DNA from: Serilophus lunatus
Lineage: Eukaryota > Chordata > Aves > Passeriformes > Eurylaimidae
Assembly: GCA_013399895.1 (NCBI GenBank)
Contig: VXBA01003489.1
Location: 899,381-963,380 of the forward strand
Direction of reading: 5' to 3'
Length of the DNA stretch: 64,000 bases
Shown here: positions 23,036 to 36,159 of the stretch, one piece after another
How the letters are laid out: each line of letters starts with the position of its first letter
How positions within the stretch are numbered: the stretch's first letter is position 1
Notes under the pieces: generated by a model
Databases searched by the model: none
What the model saw: the letters and a program-made list of their open reading frames with translations, nothing else
What the model was told of the DNA's origin: nothing
Translations under genes and position numbers: made by a program

Positions 23036-25189
23036 CAATGCCCAGTTGCACTGGTTAATTGTTCTTGTGGTTTTTTTATCATCCTTGTAGGACACTTGGA
23101 AGCTGCACATGTGGGCAGTAAAACCCCTGCCCAGCCCTTTCCCAGGAAAAAGGCTCCAAGGTGTGAATATTTCAATTAAAATCAGGGGTGTATTTTATAG
23201 GGCTCTATTTTTAGCTGAACTCTGGAATTGTTGGCAAGGGATAAAGACTCTGCAGGGTGTCAGGAGATCTTTTCTAAGGGGGAAAGTGGTGAAGTGCTGG
23301 AATTCTGTTGGGAGTCACTCCATAAACTGAGTTATCTGGCTCCTGACTTGAGAGGTGGCTGAATCATCCTCAGCAACTTCCGTGTTCTCCTCCTGAAGGG
23401 TTTTCTCAGGTTCTCCCTCTTCCAAGGGTCTTATCCAGAGAGATTCCCAGCAATGAATGCTGAGCTGGGAAGTGCCCATGGAAAATGCTCCCCAGATCCA
23501 AGTTCTTCTGCGCTGCCAGTTCTCAAGGGATGGGAATATTCCTAAGAGTGGCTCATGATCAACTGAATATCCTGGGGAAATATGTAAAAACAGACCAAAA
23601 TCACCTGTTGAAGCCCCTTCCAGCCTCACTGAGCTCTGACATGGTCAGAGAGACACAAGAAGAGAATAAACATTTTTAATGTGTAAATCATCTGACACAG
23701 TCAAATCCCGACTCTTGTATTTGCTGCAAACGCCCAAAGCTGCTTCTAGAACTTCATAATTCTTTTTCCTCTCCATTTTTTAAGATAATAAAGTTTAAGC
23801 ATAATTTGCTCCATTTTGGCAGCCTGGGAAGCAGATGCAAAAAGAAAATCCATAGGTGTTCTCTCAGCATTAGCTGCAACACTTCAATTTATGTCACTCA
23901 TGTCCAATCTGATGTGATTTAGCCAGGAATAAGTCACTGGTGCAAGTAAAAATAGAATCAGTGTCCTAAATCTCAGCCTAGCCCCTACCCCTAGTTTATT
24001 CAGGCTCAGTAAGAGGGATGCTGAGCATTTCAAAACATGGCAAAGTCTGAGCTGCAGCCCTGAAAAACACGGATTTTATGAGTAAAAATGGGGAAGGTCA
24101 TTGGAAATGTGCCATATGGAGAAGGTTTTCTCTTTGCCTGCTCAGTTCTGCTGCCTGACACATTACTTAGCTCCACATTAGGCTAATGCAGAACAATATT
24201 AACGAGGGAACCAAGGTGTAATGTTCTTGCAAGAATGCTGACAGAACTGAGCTCAAGTTTTAAGCAGGGATTGCTTGCTTTAGCATTATCTCCATTGCTG
24301 TTAAACATGCTCTACATTTTCTGGGCAAATATCATTTGGGATTAATTGAATGGAAAAGAGGATGTTCAGAAAATGCATCTTCAGAGCTGGTGAAGTATGA
24401 CTTTTTAATCAAACTGAGTGATTGTAAACATAAATTACTTCTTGTTCTTCCTGCTGACTTGGAAAGGGAGAAATGGGAAGGCTTTGAGGTTAAAATCTTT
24501 TTCTCATGAGTCTGCAGTTTCAAGCCTTGGAGGTGCTTTGCTGGTCTGGTTGAACCATTATGGAATGATTATTACTGGAATATTACTTGAAGCACAGACT
24601 CTCTGCCACATCCTGATTTTTTTTTCTAAGATTTTGCTGTGTTCCATTATTCTCTATGTTCCCAATATATCATCTGATGGCAAAACTCTTCATGTCCTGC
24701 TATCTCCTCCTTCTGGCAGGACAACATTTCAGAGTGTCCTTAACAATTTGTGATCTATTTTCTTCCTGAGTGACCTCAAGCTTTAAACAGTGAGCAAAAA
24801 TTCCAGGATTGTAGTTTCTCCATGCATTTTTTTATAGCAAGTGAATAAAGCTTTGGAGGCTTCAGCCTTTGTGGAGCTGTGAGGGAAAGAGAATACAATG
24901 TGGATGTTCTCTGGGTATCCAAGAGTCTAATTAGGTCTAAGCTGGGAAGCTGAATGATTTCATTTAAATCTGCTGGATAGTCCAATTAGACTTTGGTCCA
25001 AAGCTTGATGGGAGCAGAGGGAAATCTGAGTAGAAATGCCTGTAAAGAAGGAAAAAAACTTATTCCAAGATTTTATACTAAAGTGCAATTCCTTCTAATT
25101 TCAGAATACTGGTTATATAAAGGGGAATTAAAGATCTTACATATGTCACTGCTTAAAAGTGTCTAAACCCCTTCAGCCTGAAGGAATAC
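23036..25189. other. Unique noncoding DNA
   Basis: No repeat recognised until the CR1 tail at 25.19 kb. Around 24150-24330 the sequence (GGCTAATGCAG, CAATATTAACGAG, TAGCATTATCTCC) has the look of conserved noncoding DNA, but motif density is low. Confidence 0.45.
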
Positions 25190-25252
25190 AGAAGGAATCT
25201 TGGTTGGACTTGATGATCTTGGATGTCTTTACCAAGCTAACTGATTCTGTGG
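25190..25252 (+). mobile_element. CR1 LINE 3' tail remnant
   Basis: Only the last 60 bp remain: GGTTGGACTTGATGATCTTG, then GATGTCTTTACCAAGCTAAC and TGATTCTGTGGATG. This is the 'GGTTGGACT(T/C)GATGATCTTGGAGGTC' class of CR1 end. It is diverged and heavily 5'-truncated. Confidence 0.8.
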
Positions 25253-26833
25253 ATGTGCAAAATGTTAGTGGATAAAAATAATAGGAAAATTGAACATCAT
25301 CTTTGGGCAATTTCAAATGTTTTCTGTGGACTGAGTGACTCTGCATGTGGTGAGCACACTGAAATGTTCATTCAAAGGATCAACAGCACAATTTGATGTA
25401 ATAGAAAATAATTTTCCTGAAGGTCCAGAGGTCCATTCACTGCACATTTTGATGACCATGTCTGTCTGAAGTTGAAGGGCTTCTTTAAACATGGATTTTA
25501 GTAATAATTATTTCTAAACATACAAAGGTTGTAAAGATGTGATTGAACAAAGATGAATGACTTGAAAAGAGAACTGAGAGAGTAGTTTTTCATTTTGTTT
25601 CTTAAAAGAATAAAAATAGATCCTCCTTTCACCCTTCCTAATGAAGAAGGCAAACAAAAATGAGCTGGTCAGCAGCTGCAACGCACAAAATGCTCTGCTC
25701 ACTGCTGCAATCTGAATTCATGCTCTGCTTTCTTGTTTTCTCCCCACCCGGTTGTTGTTTCTGTTTCTCAGCTTTGAGATCTGGGGGCTCAGGTTGGGAC
25801 CATATTTTTATTCCATGTCTGTGTGTCTCCCAGTTCTCATGAGCAGCCTCCAGATGGGTTTCACTACGTTGCAGCATTTTATTCTGAGCTTTATAATAAG
25901 TGCTGTTCTTTTCTGTTCTGGCTTCTCAGGCAATTTTACTATTAGGTCTTTTTTGGGAGCATAGACAAGTTCTAAAGGGGCTCCTGACTCATTATTTAGT
26001 TGTGTATGGGCTCCTAGAGATGTAAAAAATGCTTAAGCTGTGGCAAGGGTTCATCAAAAACTGCTCAACAAATGCCAGTAGGAGAAAGTTTTTCACCCTC
26101 CTTTAGGGGTTTGGTAAGAGCTCGTGTAACTATTACAGGACATGATGTCCTGGCTCTAATAATTCACTGCAGGCCCTTAACTCTGCCCAGACAGGATCCA
26201 TGGGACACTCCAACCCACAGCCAACCCATAAATTCAGCTTCTGGAGCTGCAGCACTGGCTGCAGTTTCACAAAGCTGGTAGGGACTTCATTAATCAGAAG
26301 TAAATATTTCCAATTAACTGGAACTTGGGTTGTTCCTTGAGGTAGTGAACTATGGGATTCACATTGGCAGGGGGATCTAAGAGAAGGAATTATCTGGGAA
26401 TGCAGAGGGCAGATGGTGCCTCTTCCAGCAGCTGGTTTAAATTTCACCCCAGTGCAAGTGCCCCTGTTATGTTCTTTTCCTCCTGTTTAAAGTGTTAGGA
26501 AACTCCCTGCCACAATAAAAAAAGCCACTTATTTTCTTCTACCTCGAGCAACATACTGAAAATGTGAATCTCTGATAATTCATGTTGGTTTAAATCATTA
26601 AAATCTGTCTGTGCTTCAGCTTTGTCTTTTCTACCTTAGTAAGAACTGTGCCAATTTTGCCACACAAAGCATGAACTGCTTAACCAGTAGCTGTGCCACC
26701 AAATGATATTGGAAGCACTGCAGCACTGGTTTCTATTGATTTATTTTAATTTTCTCAACTTGGGCAACACCAAAACTCGAAAGGAACATGATGTGCTCAT
26801 CCCTTTCTGAGATTTGGTAATAACTTGTGTCAC
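25253..26833. other. Unique noncoding DNA
   Basis: No repeat or exon recognised. Frames stay near or below 105 codons, without motifs. Confidence 0.5.
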
Positions 26834-26912
26834 TGGTGGGCTCGGCAGTGCTGAGCTAATGGTTGGACTTGATCTTGGAGGGCTTTTCCAACTTAAATGA
26901 TTCTGTGGTTTC
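26834..26912 (+). mobile_element. CR1 LINE 3' tail remnant
   Basis: Tail of the same class as the copy at 25.19 kb: TAATGGTTGGACTTGATCTT, then GGAGGGCTTTTCCAACTTAA and ATGATTCTGTGG. About 80 bp survives. Confidence 0.8.
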
Positions 26913-29106
26913 CCAGCACGTCACACCAGGAACTGGAAAGGCAGAAATGAAAGAACTGAGAGCAAAACCTGCCACTGTCCTTTGCCTTTGTCTCCCACCA
27001 TGGTGATTCTCCCCTGTAAAGTCATGGCATCACGTATTGGAAATCACAAAAATCAATCTCATTCCTTTATGTCTCACAAACCCAGCACAGGTCACCTTCC
27101 AGAAGTCTCTGCTGAGTGCTCTGTGTGGTGTTTCAAACACAAACAGGCTTTTAATTTGTCCAGTTCTCATCCAAAACCGAGGATATCAATCCAGTCTTCT
27201 GGACAACCATTAAGTGGAGGTATTGTCTCCATCTCTTTGTGTGTCTGGCTGATGAGAGTCATGGCAGAGCGAAACAAAGCAGCAGAATGTGCTGTTCACC
27301 AACAAGTCCAAACACTTTAGTTTGTTTTCAGCAAAATCAATGTCATCTCTTGGGTCCTGTTCCTGATAAGAGAATACAAATGTGGGGGAGCTCCAGCAGT
27401 GCTGTCCATAGACATCTTTGGCAGATGTGGTTTGTAAACTTGTGAGCTGAAAGCTGTTGTTACCTTTCTAAAGGATGGGTGTAGTTTGTCTTTTCTAGGA
27501 CAGTAAATATTGTGGGTCCCAATTTAATTCTTCTCCTGCCACTTCCCCTCTACAGTCCTGTGATCTTTGTAGATATTGGGATGGGGTAAATGGTAACAGA
27601 AAAGCTCTGCTTTTACCTTTCCAAAAGAAATAACTCTGTCTTTGCTAATTAATGTGTTTTAATCTCTGGGTAAATGCTGTTATTTGACCCCTTTAGTAGA
27701 GGAACTAAAATCCTATTAACTTCAACAACAGCTGCAAGGCCAAAGGCCACATCTAATGTGAAGGGGAGGATTTTAACTCTTTTTTTTTCCTTTATTTTAA
27801 TGGAGGTGAAAATGAAAAAACATCTGAACCAGTGTTTAGCAAGTTAGTGAGGATCTGTTCCCAACAGAAACTGGTGTTTTACAGGGTCAGAGGAGAAAAC
27901 TGCGAGTATGAAGTAACTGAGGGGAGAGGGACAGCACAGCTCCCAACAGGGTCAAACTCTTCATAAAAATACCAAAGCACTTGGATATCAATGGGTGAAA
28001 GCAGTACCAAAATAACCTTCAAAATAAAGGATTTCACCTTTTCCTGCATTATAATGAACAAGAATTGAACCAGAGTAATTCAGGAGTAAGTGGAATAAAT
28101 CAGATTCCAGGCAGATCCTGATTCAGTTTAAGAACATGGAGACAAACTAAAGGACATTCAACTGTTAGTAGAAAAACAATCAAACCCTTCATTCCTGCTT
28201 TCATTATTCCCAATAAATAATTCAGATTGTTTCAAATTCAGATTGTGAGTTTCTTTTCAGCACACACCAGGTTGGTTTTGCTTTTGATAGGGAGAATCAT
28301 CAATTCTCCTCTGGACTGTTAATGTCACACAGAACTAATCAGACATATAATCATGTATGATATGAGTTCTCCTGTACTGAAATAATGTTAATTATGAGGA
28401 TTTCATTTATTATTAACATGGAAATATGTACTTCTACTCTATAACTGAAATTAATGGAGTGTAAATTTTGACAGGTTCAGAACATCATCTTTAGTGTTTC
28501 TTAATTAGTCACGAGTTGTTCTGTTTTGGCTGGGAAAGCTGATGCTGTGTTTGCATTGCAATATCTTTATTGCCATAAATCACAGCTAGAAGGTCAAAAT
28601 GGAAGATTTAAGGACAGAATTAATTCCTTTTTTTTTTTTGAGATCATCTTTCAAAGTCAAGGATTTCTCTTTTCTTTTACAGAGAATAAGGAAAAAATAC
28701 ATTATCATTTAATTCATTTTATAAAGCCTCATAATTTAATTATTGACATTGCATGAAAATCCTATGAAAATACCTAAACTCAGCTGATTTTTAAGGCTGG
28801 GTTTAGAGCAATGCAAGCAAATTCTTACTTATCAGGACTAATATTATCTTCTTTTTTACCCTCTCCTTATGTTGAAAAAAAAAAGGAAATTAGACCGTGT
28901 CAGGATATATTTTTGTCTCACTTGAGTTCCTTCAAAAAATCCCATTAGGCACTTATCAGCATCTTCACATGCCTAATAACTCATGAAATTTGTTCTAAGT
29001 GGTTTGTCCAATGAAAAACAGATAATCTCTGGCATTATTAGAAAATAAATCCAAAGAAACTTTCCATGTCTCCTTACAAAGCAACATCCATGAGATCTGG
29101 GGTAAG
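26913..29106. other. Unique A+T-rich noncoding DNA
   Basis: No repeat except a T12 run near 28628. The part 28070-28960 is notably A+T-rich. No exon recognised. Confidence 0.5.
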
Positions 29107-29312
29107 TCTTGAAGAAGGAGAAATTCTTGGCTGTGAGAGTAGTGAGGCCCTGGCACAGGGTGCCCAGAGAAGCTGTGGCTGCCCCATCCCTGGGAGTGTC
29201 CAAGGGCAGGTTGGAGCCCCCTGGGACAGTGGGAGGTGTCCCTGCCCAGGGCAGGGGTGGCACTGGAAGATTTTTAAGGTCCCTTCCCCCCCAACTGGGA
29301 TTCCATGATTCT
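29107..29312 (+). mobile_element. CR1 LINE 3' end (young GC-rich type)
   Basis: Starts in the 'GAGAAATTCTTGGCTGTGAG' segment and ends in GGGATTCCATGATTCTA. Over the about 110-bp core from GCCCTGGCACAGGG to the hairpin it differs from the copy at 31963-32191 by one base (TGTCC against TGCCC), so both are recent. It carries the CCAAGGGCAGGTTGG variant. It is 5'-truncated. Confidence 0.97.
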
Positions 29313-31437
29313 AAAAACATGGAAATCAAGGGTAAACTCCCACCAAAGCCAAACGTGTGAACATAATTCATCTTGAAACAAAAACTGATCACATTTATTA
29401 ATAGTAAAACTGAAAAGAAGAAAAGCTGAATTAATAAGGAACAAGAAATTGCAGCCAGCCAGGATGCTGGTTATGACCTGGAATTCCTGTGGTGCTCAAC
29501 AAACTCTGCAAGTTGAGCACATTAAACTGAAAATGTCTTGGGCAGGAAAACAAGGCTTGGTGAAAGGAAAGTACAAAGTCATTATGATTTTCAAACTTGG
29601 AGTCAATCAATCTCTTCCCTGCTGCTTGACCTGATGCCAGGTGCCAAGTTTCCCCATAGTGGAATTTTACTTGTAATGGAACAAACCTTCAAGAAATGTT
29701 TGCCAAAAAATGAAAACAAACTCCCCACTGTTTAAATGTCCTAGAAAGAGAAACAACATGGAAGAAACTGTTGTTCTTCTTAGGGAACTAAACTGTATGT
29801 TCAGCAATGCTGAATATTGAACCTTCTCAGAGATACCTTGAATCTGGGTTTTAGTTTTTGACACTGAGACAACAGCTCAAAAAAACAAATGCAGTGCTAC
29901 AGAATTACATTTCCTTCAAATGTCTTATCTGTTAATGTGACTTCTGTTGTTGAATAATGTGAAGCTGAACACAAAAATGATTTATTTGTTTATGGGGTAG
30001 TTTTTATTTTTACAGTAAAACCCAAAGACTAACTCTTTGCATGTTACAGTATATTCCTGCTGTCAGGAATTGCTGATTTTTGGCACTGTTTATTTGAAGA
30101 CCTGTGAGCAGTAGCTGTTAGAATTGGCAAGAACAGCCCAGTCCAGTCTTTCCAGAGCATCCTAAAACTGGGGTTTTTCCCAAGAGATGGAATATTTGCA
30201 AACAGCCATAGTACAGACTTGAAAGTAAAATAAACATGTATGATTTACTCCCTGTTTGAAACACACTCTGATCTTCCATTTCTACAGCCAACAATGAGAA
30301 AATAATTTATAAATCTGTGTTTCAGGAGTAAAAACAAACACCAGAGTCACTGCTTGGTACTTAAGGCTTGTTACAAGGTGCATCCCACAGCTCTGTGGTT
30401 AAAGGTCTCCAACACTTATAGAATTTATGAGTTAGTCCTCTGAAATCTGGTCCCTCTGAAGCCCTGTGAAGATGGTTATAGCTGTAACTGGAGTTGTTAA
30501 ATTCTCTGGGACATGGCTTTGGCAAGGAACTACTAATCTTGAAAGAGCCAACAACTCCTTCACTGCTGTGCTGGTTTTTCAGGAGTACTTTGTTTTCTTG
30601 GAGAAGAAAACCAAAGCCAACCAAGCAAAACTCAACTCCTGCTCTGCTTGAGAGCTGAAAGCTCTTTATTCATCCAGTCTTTGGGCACAGAGGAGACCTG
30701 TGCGTGGAGATTGCTTTGGGGTGGTGAGGGATGAAAATTCCTTCTGTCAAAGGCCCCCCTGTGCAATTATAGAAAGAAATCAATCAGGACAGCAATGCAT
30801 AGAAACTTTTGTGCAAAAGAATAGAGAGTGACAGATGGTCTGAGGCTGGAACATATGGATTTTGTCAGACAACAGGAAAAAATACATAGAAGATCATGTT
30901 GTAGAAAAGTAGGTGTAACCTCTGTGTGCGTACTCTGAGAGAGGAGAAGGCGGCAGAGTGTTTCAAAACTTATCATTTTTTCTTTGACAATGATTTAGAG
31001 AAAAGTGGAGGAGAAAATACTTGGTCTTCCACCTTTCTAACCTCCCAAGAAACGCTGGTGCCAGGAAAAACAGATGGCACTCAGGTCTCCTCTGAAATGA
31101 TAGTTATTCCACTCCTGCCAGATCTCTGTGGTGTGCAAAATATATGGAGTAAGTCACTATCAGGAAACAAGTCATTAATTAATAACATCTCAGTGCTCAA
31201 GGATCAGGCAGGTGAGAGTGTCAGTCAGGCAGCTGCCTCCAAGGAATCTGCCTGGCAAGGGAGGAGAACAGGCACAGTAAGGGATCACCCTCCCCACCTC
31301 CTCTACCTGCACCACAGACATCCATCATTACAAGTAATCAAGCCTAAAAGTATTTGTCATCCCCAGGGCATGAAGCTGTTTGAGGTTTAGAGTAGAAAGA
31401 GAACATCAGTGAAACAACAAAACAATCAGTCAAGTTA
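29313..31437. other. Unique noncoding DNA
   Basis: No repeat recognised. A 154-codon + frame (30926-31390) shows no known motif. Weak splice-like signals occur inside it (CCTCCCAAG near 31050, ATGGA|GTAAGT near 31148), too weak to call an exon. Confidence 0.45.
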
Positions 31438-31453
31438 AAAAAAAAAAAAAAAA
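31438..31453 (+). repeat. Poly(A) run
   Basis: About 16 consecutive A. Upstream sequence shows no retroposed gene I recognise, so it is not evidence of a processed pseudogene by itself. Confidence 0.9.
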
Positions 31454-31962
31454 GTGGAAAAAACAGATAGTAGAATAACAGAAAAATTCTAATTAAATCC
31501 TTAACTGTAATTAAATCCAGTGTGATGTGACAAACAGCTCTTGCAGGATGGTTTTTGCTGTTGATGCATTTGCAGTATAATGTGGCTGTGCTGTTTGTTC
31601 AAAGGTACCACACTTTCAGTGCTCTTTTGGTGACTTTGAAGCAGAAGTTGCCTCAGGAGCACAAATTACACCTCATTTTACTGCCAGATTTTCAGTGGGT
31701 GCAGCTCTACAGGTGGTTTGAAACTGGGGCTTTCCAGGGAAAGCAGGATGTGCCCTTAATCAAAAAGAGCCCCAGATATCTATCATCATCTTCTCCACTC
31801 CTACACTGACACACATCAATACCAGCACAGTAGGCTTGGCTGCAAATCACAAATGTACTAATAACAGCATAATTAAAATGAAAATTCCTTGAACATCAGT
31901 TTGAAGCTACCGTTGGCAGGAACAGTTCCTATTTAAACTGAACAAGTTTTATGGCTTTGACC
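31454..31962. other. Unique noncoding DNA
   Basis: No repeat or exon recognised between the A-run and the CR1 copy. One 84-codon frame has no motif. Confidence 0.5.
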
Positions 31963-32191
31963 TGACAGAGAGGAAGTTTAAATTGGATGTTAGGAAGGAA
32001 TTCCTGGCTGGGAGGGTGGGCAGGCCCTGGCACAGGGTGCCCAGAGAAGCTGTGGCTGCCCCATCCCTGGGAGTGCCCAAGGGCAGGTTGGAGCCCCCTG
32101 GGACAGTGGGAGGTGTCCCTGCCCAGGGCAGGGGGTGGCACTGGATGAGTTTTAACATCCCTCCCAACCCAAACCATTCCCTGATTCTATG
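31963..32191 (+). mobile_element. CR1 LINE 3' end (young GC-rich type)
   Basis: Runs from the 'AGAGAGGAAGTTTAAATTGG' 3' UTR segment to the tail CATTCCCTGATTCTATG. All core blocks are intact. It is nearly identical to the copy 2.8 kb upstream in the same orientation. GGGCAGG variant. 5'-truncated. Confidence 0.97.
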
Positions 32192-33130
32192 AACTCCATG
32201 GTGGCTGGAATAGGCAGAATGGGGAGAGAAGACCATTTGTTCAATGAGGAAACAACTTCCTGAGCATGCAGAAATTAATTTCCCTTCATTTTCTTCAGTC
32301 TTAACCAGAAATTAAAGTGAGGACAAACATTCAAGAAATAAAGCTTGTTAGAATGAACAGATGGAGCTCAGGGAAGATTGGTGTGAAGAAGATCACCAGT
32401 CCTTTTGTTTACAACACATACATGTCCTGTTTTGTTTTAATTATGGTGTTGTTTTTCCACCCAAGCTATTCACTTAACAAAACAACAAAAACAAACCCCT
32501 CCACCACTGTGTTTATGTCAGCAAAGCTAATAAGCAATTCACAAACTGGAACGGGGAGAAGCAAATGCTCATGAATATTGAGGACTCTCTGATAGATGTG
32601 GTGTCTGCCTGTGCTCCTCGGATCCATCTTGACGTTCCTTGTGAAGTCAAAGGAAGCAAGAAAGAAAATCATCTTCAATAGCTGTCTGGCCAGGAGCTCA
32701 GTGCTTTTCTGCCTGGTTTTATGTTATGCTTTGTTAAATCCATTTAGGAGCCTTATGTTCACGAGACTGAAATATATATAGGGGAGGAAAAACCAAGTGC
32801 TTTCCCTTTTGTCAGAGGCTGTAGGTTTATGAGAGGATTTAACCACTTTCTGACTCTTTTATTGTCTCGTACACTTTACACTGTAAATGGCAACATTTAA
32901 TTACAGGTAATAAACACAGAAGCCACTAATAGGATTATCAGCACTGGCTTCCAGTGCCTTGTGCTGTCTGGGAGAACAGGGAAAGGTGTAATATGTGAAA
33001 ATTCTGTAGGGCACAGAATATGTGCAAATCTTCCTGGGAGGGGCTGAAGGAAAGGGAAAAGTCTATCCACTGTTTATTCAGCTCGGTTCGAACCTCATTT
33101 GTAAGAATCTACTGCTGCTTCCCATGGCTG
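32192..33130. other. Unique noncoding DNA
   Basis: No repeat recognised. A palindromic GGTTCGAACC at 33085-33094 resembles a tRNA B box, but no tRNA cloverleaf forms around it. Confidence 0.5.
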
Positions 33131-33133
33131 TGA

Positions 33134-33147
33134 CACCCTCTAGTGAC
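33134..33147 (-). promoter_or_regulatory. CTCF-like motif (minus orientation), weak
   Basis: CACCCTCTAGTGAC matches the reverse CTCF core (YGCCMYCTRSTGG) with about two mismatches. It lies about 120 bp from a better motif in the opposite orientation, in a GC-richer patch. Confidence 0.3.
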
Positions 33148-33268
33148 ACAGAATCCGGGATTTGAGGATGCTGTGGCAGAGCTGCTGTTCCAGCGGAGGG
33201 GACACAGTGGGTTCGTGACACTTCCCAATCCAGTGCTCACCCACCAGGAGCTGGCACAGCTGCCCAGT

Positions 33269-33287
33269 GTCACCAGGGGGCTGAGCA
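33269..33287 (+). promoter_or_regulatory. CTCF-like motif (plus orientation)
   Basis: GTCACCAGGGGGCTGAG is close to the CTCF core CCACCAGGGGGCGC. It is not inside a CR1 copy. Orientation is opposite to the weaker motif at 33134-33147, giving a divergent pair as seen at some domain boundaries. Occupancy cannot be judged from sequence. Confidence 0.4.
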
Positions 33288-33302
33288 GAGTCTGACACCT
33301 GA

Positions 33303-33346
33303 AAAATTAATAATAAGTAAATAATAATTATTATTAATAATAGACA
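33303..33346. repeat. (AAT/ATT)n simple repeat
   Basis: TTAATAATAAGTAAATAATA passes into ATTATTATTAATAATAG, a degenerate AAT repeat with internal dyad symmetry, directly beside the CTCF-like pair. Confidence 0.85.
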
Positions 33347-36159
33347 TCTGAAAAAAAAATATAATCAGAATGCTAAAACCTGCAGTAAATTTGGGAATAA
33401 ATCAAGTGAAAACCAAAGCTTTGCAGAGCTTTGGATCCCTTTTTTTTTTTTCCCCCCAATTCTTTTTTTCTTAATACAGTGCTCAGTTCTGCAAAATTGT
33501 ATCAATCTCCTACTTAATTTCTAACTTTTGTCAGTGTTTTATAATACACCCTGAGCTGTTAAAGTCTAGAAATACCCACATTCTAATGGAGCTGCACCTC
33601 AGCTGTCAGCTGCTAATACTCTTCAGTCAGTCAGTATTAAGCAGGGTTTAACAACCTTCTCTGACATAAAAAAGCCAAAGCAAATGACTGGTTATGTTTG
33701 ACTTAAACCAACCTCCTCACTGGAACAAAAATGTGAAGCCACCGGGTTCTTACGGTGATAAATTTCTGGTGGTTGATTATATATTACTTATATTAAAATA
33801 ATTTAATGCTTCAGAGAAGCCCTGGGAGCCTGCAGAGTTTCAGAACTCGTTGCTGTCAGCATTCCTGTCACCAGTACATACAAGGCACCATGTGCCTACA
33901 CTGTATTTCATGCTGGGTTCTGCTTCTTTCAGTGAAAGTGAGGGGCAGAGTCCATAAAATTAACAGCCACTTGCTCTAATCTGTGCCTCCAGACCTTGTG
34001 TAATTTGTAATCTAAATCCAAGTGCAAATTATTTTGTTTTCATCACTTTCTGGCTGCTCAGCAGTGATTTGGGGTGGTACAAATGCTGGCCTTGTTGAGG
34101 AAAGGTGTGGTGGGTGCAGAAATTCCCTTTTTCCCAGTTCAGAAGCGGAGGCACAGGATTTTGACAGCAGTGTCAAAAATACATTCTAATTCCAATTTCC
34201 AGTGTATAAAGTCTCCAGAGTTATTTTTTTCCAGAGTATTTAGCATTTCTTAGGGCTCTGGGAATAATTTTAGTCTTCTTCAGTTGCTCTGCTCTTGTGA
34301 AATATGACCCCAGACATCAAGCTGGGAACATGAACAACACAGAGCAGGTACTCAGAGCCCATCTTTCAAAACTAAGTTTCAGTGATTTACTTGTCCTCAC
34401 ACAGTTAATCTGAGTTCCTTCAGCTGTCTTCAGTTATTCCACACAACCAAAGTGAAGTTTAACAGAAACTTTCAGAAGAAATCTTCAGTTCATAAATGGG
34501 ACTGAGGGCTAAATGCACAGAACTGGTTTTAAACCTTTAGATTTAAGATTTTAAACTCGAAAAGTTGTCATCCTGACAGCACCACACTTGTGTTTTAGTT
34601 CATTTCCATTCCCTAGGGAGCTTGAATTGTCTGGTTTGTGCTCTTATTTTGGGTCTTGGTCTTACTGTTACGTTTACTAAGCAATGTCTGTTTTTAATAT
34701 TGTTGGGGTTGGTCAATCACAAGCTCTTTGTCTTTGACAGTGATTTAAACTCCTCTGTGGAGCATTAGACCAGCTGTGCATCTCTGCAGGAGAAAAGTGA
34801 TGTTTTACCTCTATATTCCAAGAACTGTTTGAGATGCAGGGCAAGGCAGGCTCCAGGATATGGTAAACTGGTGAAGACAGGGAATTTCTTTAATTCATTT
34901 TACAAGCTTCCTGCTGTAAGAAGTCTTCAAGAATAGCTCACTTGTGGATTACTCCAAAATATAAGGCATAGATCATTCATAAGGCTTTCTTGTGATCCAG
35001 ATATTTGTTAGTCTTTTGGAAGAGGAAAAATAGCAAGTTACCCTCTATGTTGTAATATCCCTTAAAATTCTCATCAAATCGTGGAAAAAAAAAAGGGAAA
35101 AAAAGAGGTTTGGTTGTGAATACTGGTGGCATAAAACTGAATTTTTCTGTCAATGACTTTCAGTGGAGAATGAGGATGCACAATTTGTTTCTGCAGGGTG
35201 AGTGACCCAGCAGAAAACATTCCTCATCAAAAGAGCTGGTTTTTATTGCAGCTCAGCCAGTTGCACAGTTCAATCTTCCCCCTGGCACTTCCCATGGAGA
35301 AAACCTGAAATGACCCTTCAGCTTTCTCCCCTTGGCTCTCAAAGCCTCTCCAGCCTGCTGTTGTTTGCAGTGTCAGACAGAGAAAACTGAAGCTTTAGCC
35401 AAGTTCTCTCTCATTAAAGGGCTGCTTTTAGTGGAAGGCAATGAACATTTGACCTGCTTTATCCTCTCAGTTCCTGCCTTTACTCTCCTGCTTTGGTGAG
35501 CTTGTGTGAAGCCATCACATGAGGCTTCATAAGAGCAAACCAACCTCTGAGATCTCTGTCAAAAATACCAGTAGCTTCTATTAAAAGGTTGCTCAGCAAT
35601 ATTTCTCCATAACAATTCACATCATAGTCTGAGGCTGTTGCTGTTCTGGATTTTTTTTTCCTCAAAATGTGAAAACTGTGATTTCTCCTTGCCCATCTGC
35701 CTTTGGGGACCTCAAACTCCTGTCTCTGATCCTGTAGCATGACAGCACTAGGTGCCAACTAAGACACAATAAAGAACTTGAGGTTTTGTGCCCAGTGTGC
35801 CCCAAAAACCCATTTCAGACTGGTCTTTGAGATGTCATTGAGGTCTTGCAACACTCCAGTGACCACTACAGCTGTTGGAGACATGAGAAATGTCGTCCTA
35901 AATGGACCAAAGGAGGAAAATGTCATTACATTTCATGACACAGCCCTGCTTCCATCTCAGCTGCATAAAATATCTGCACAATTTAGCAGATAAATAAGAT
36001 AAAATATTCGGTATTTTTATAGCTTTTCTTAAAATAGAAGAAAATAGATTGCTGTTTTCCCATGTGGGATGGTGGCTGTAGGATTAAGTGTGATTTTGGG
36101 GGTTTTTTGATCAGGCCTAAAAAAGAGGACTAAGTGGAAAGGTGATGTGTTAAAATGGA
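33347..36159. other. Unique A+T-rich noncoding DNA
   Basis: Contains a T12/C6 run near 33440-33457 and an A-rich patch near 35083-35105. No exon or CR1 recognised. Confidence 0.5.

Noticed and set aside
30926..31390. 154-codon + frame
   Set aside because: No known motif, and only weak internal splice-like signals. Length is within what chance gives in 64 kb.
33085..33094. GGTTCGAACC resembling a tRNA B box
   Set aside because: The surrounding bases do not pair as a T-arm, and no A box or acceptor stem is found at the right distance.
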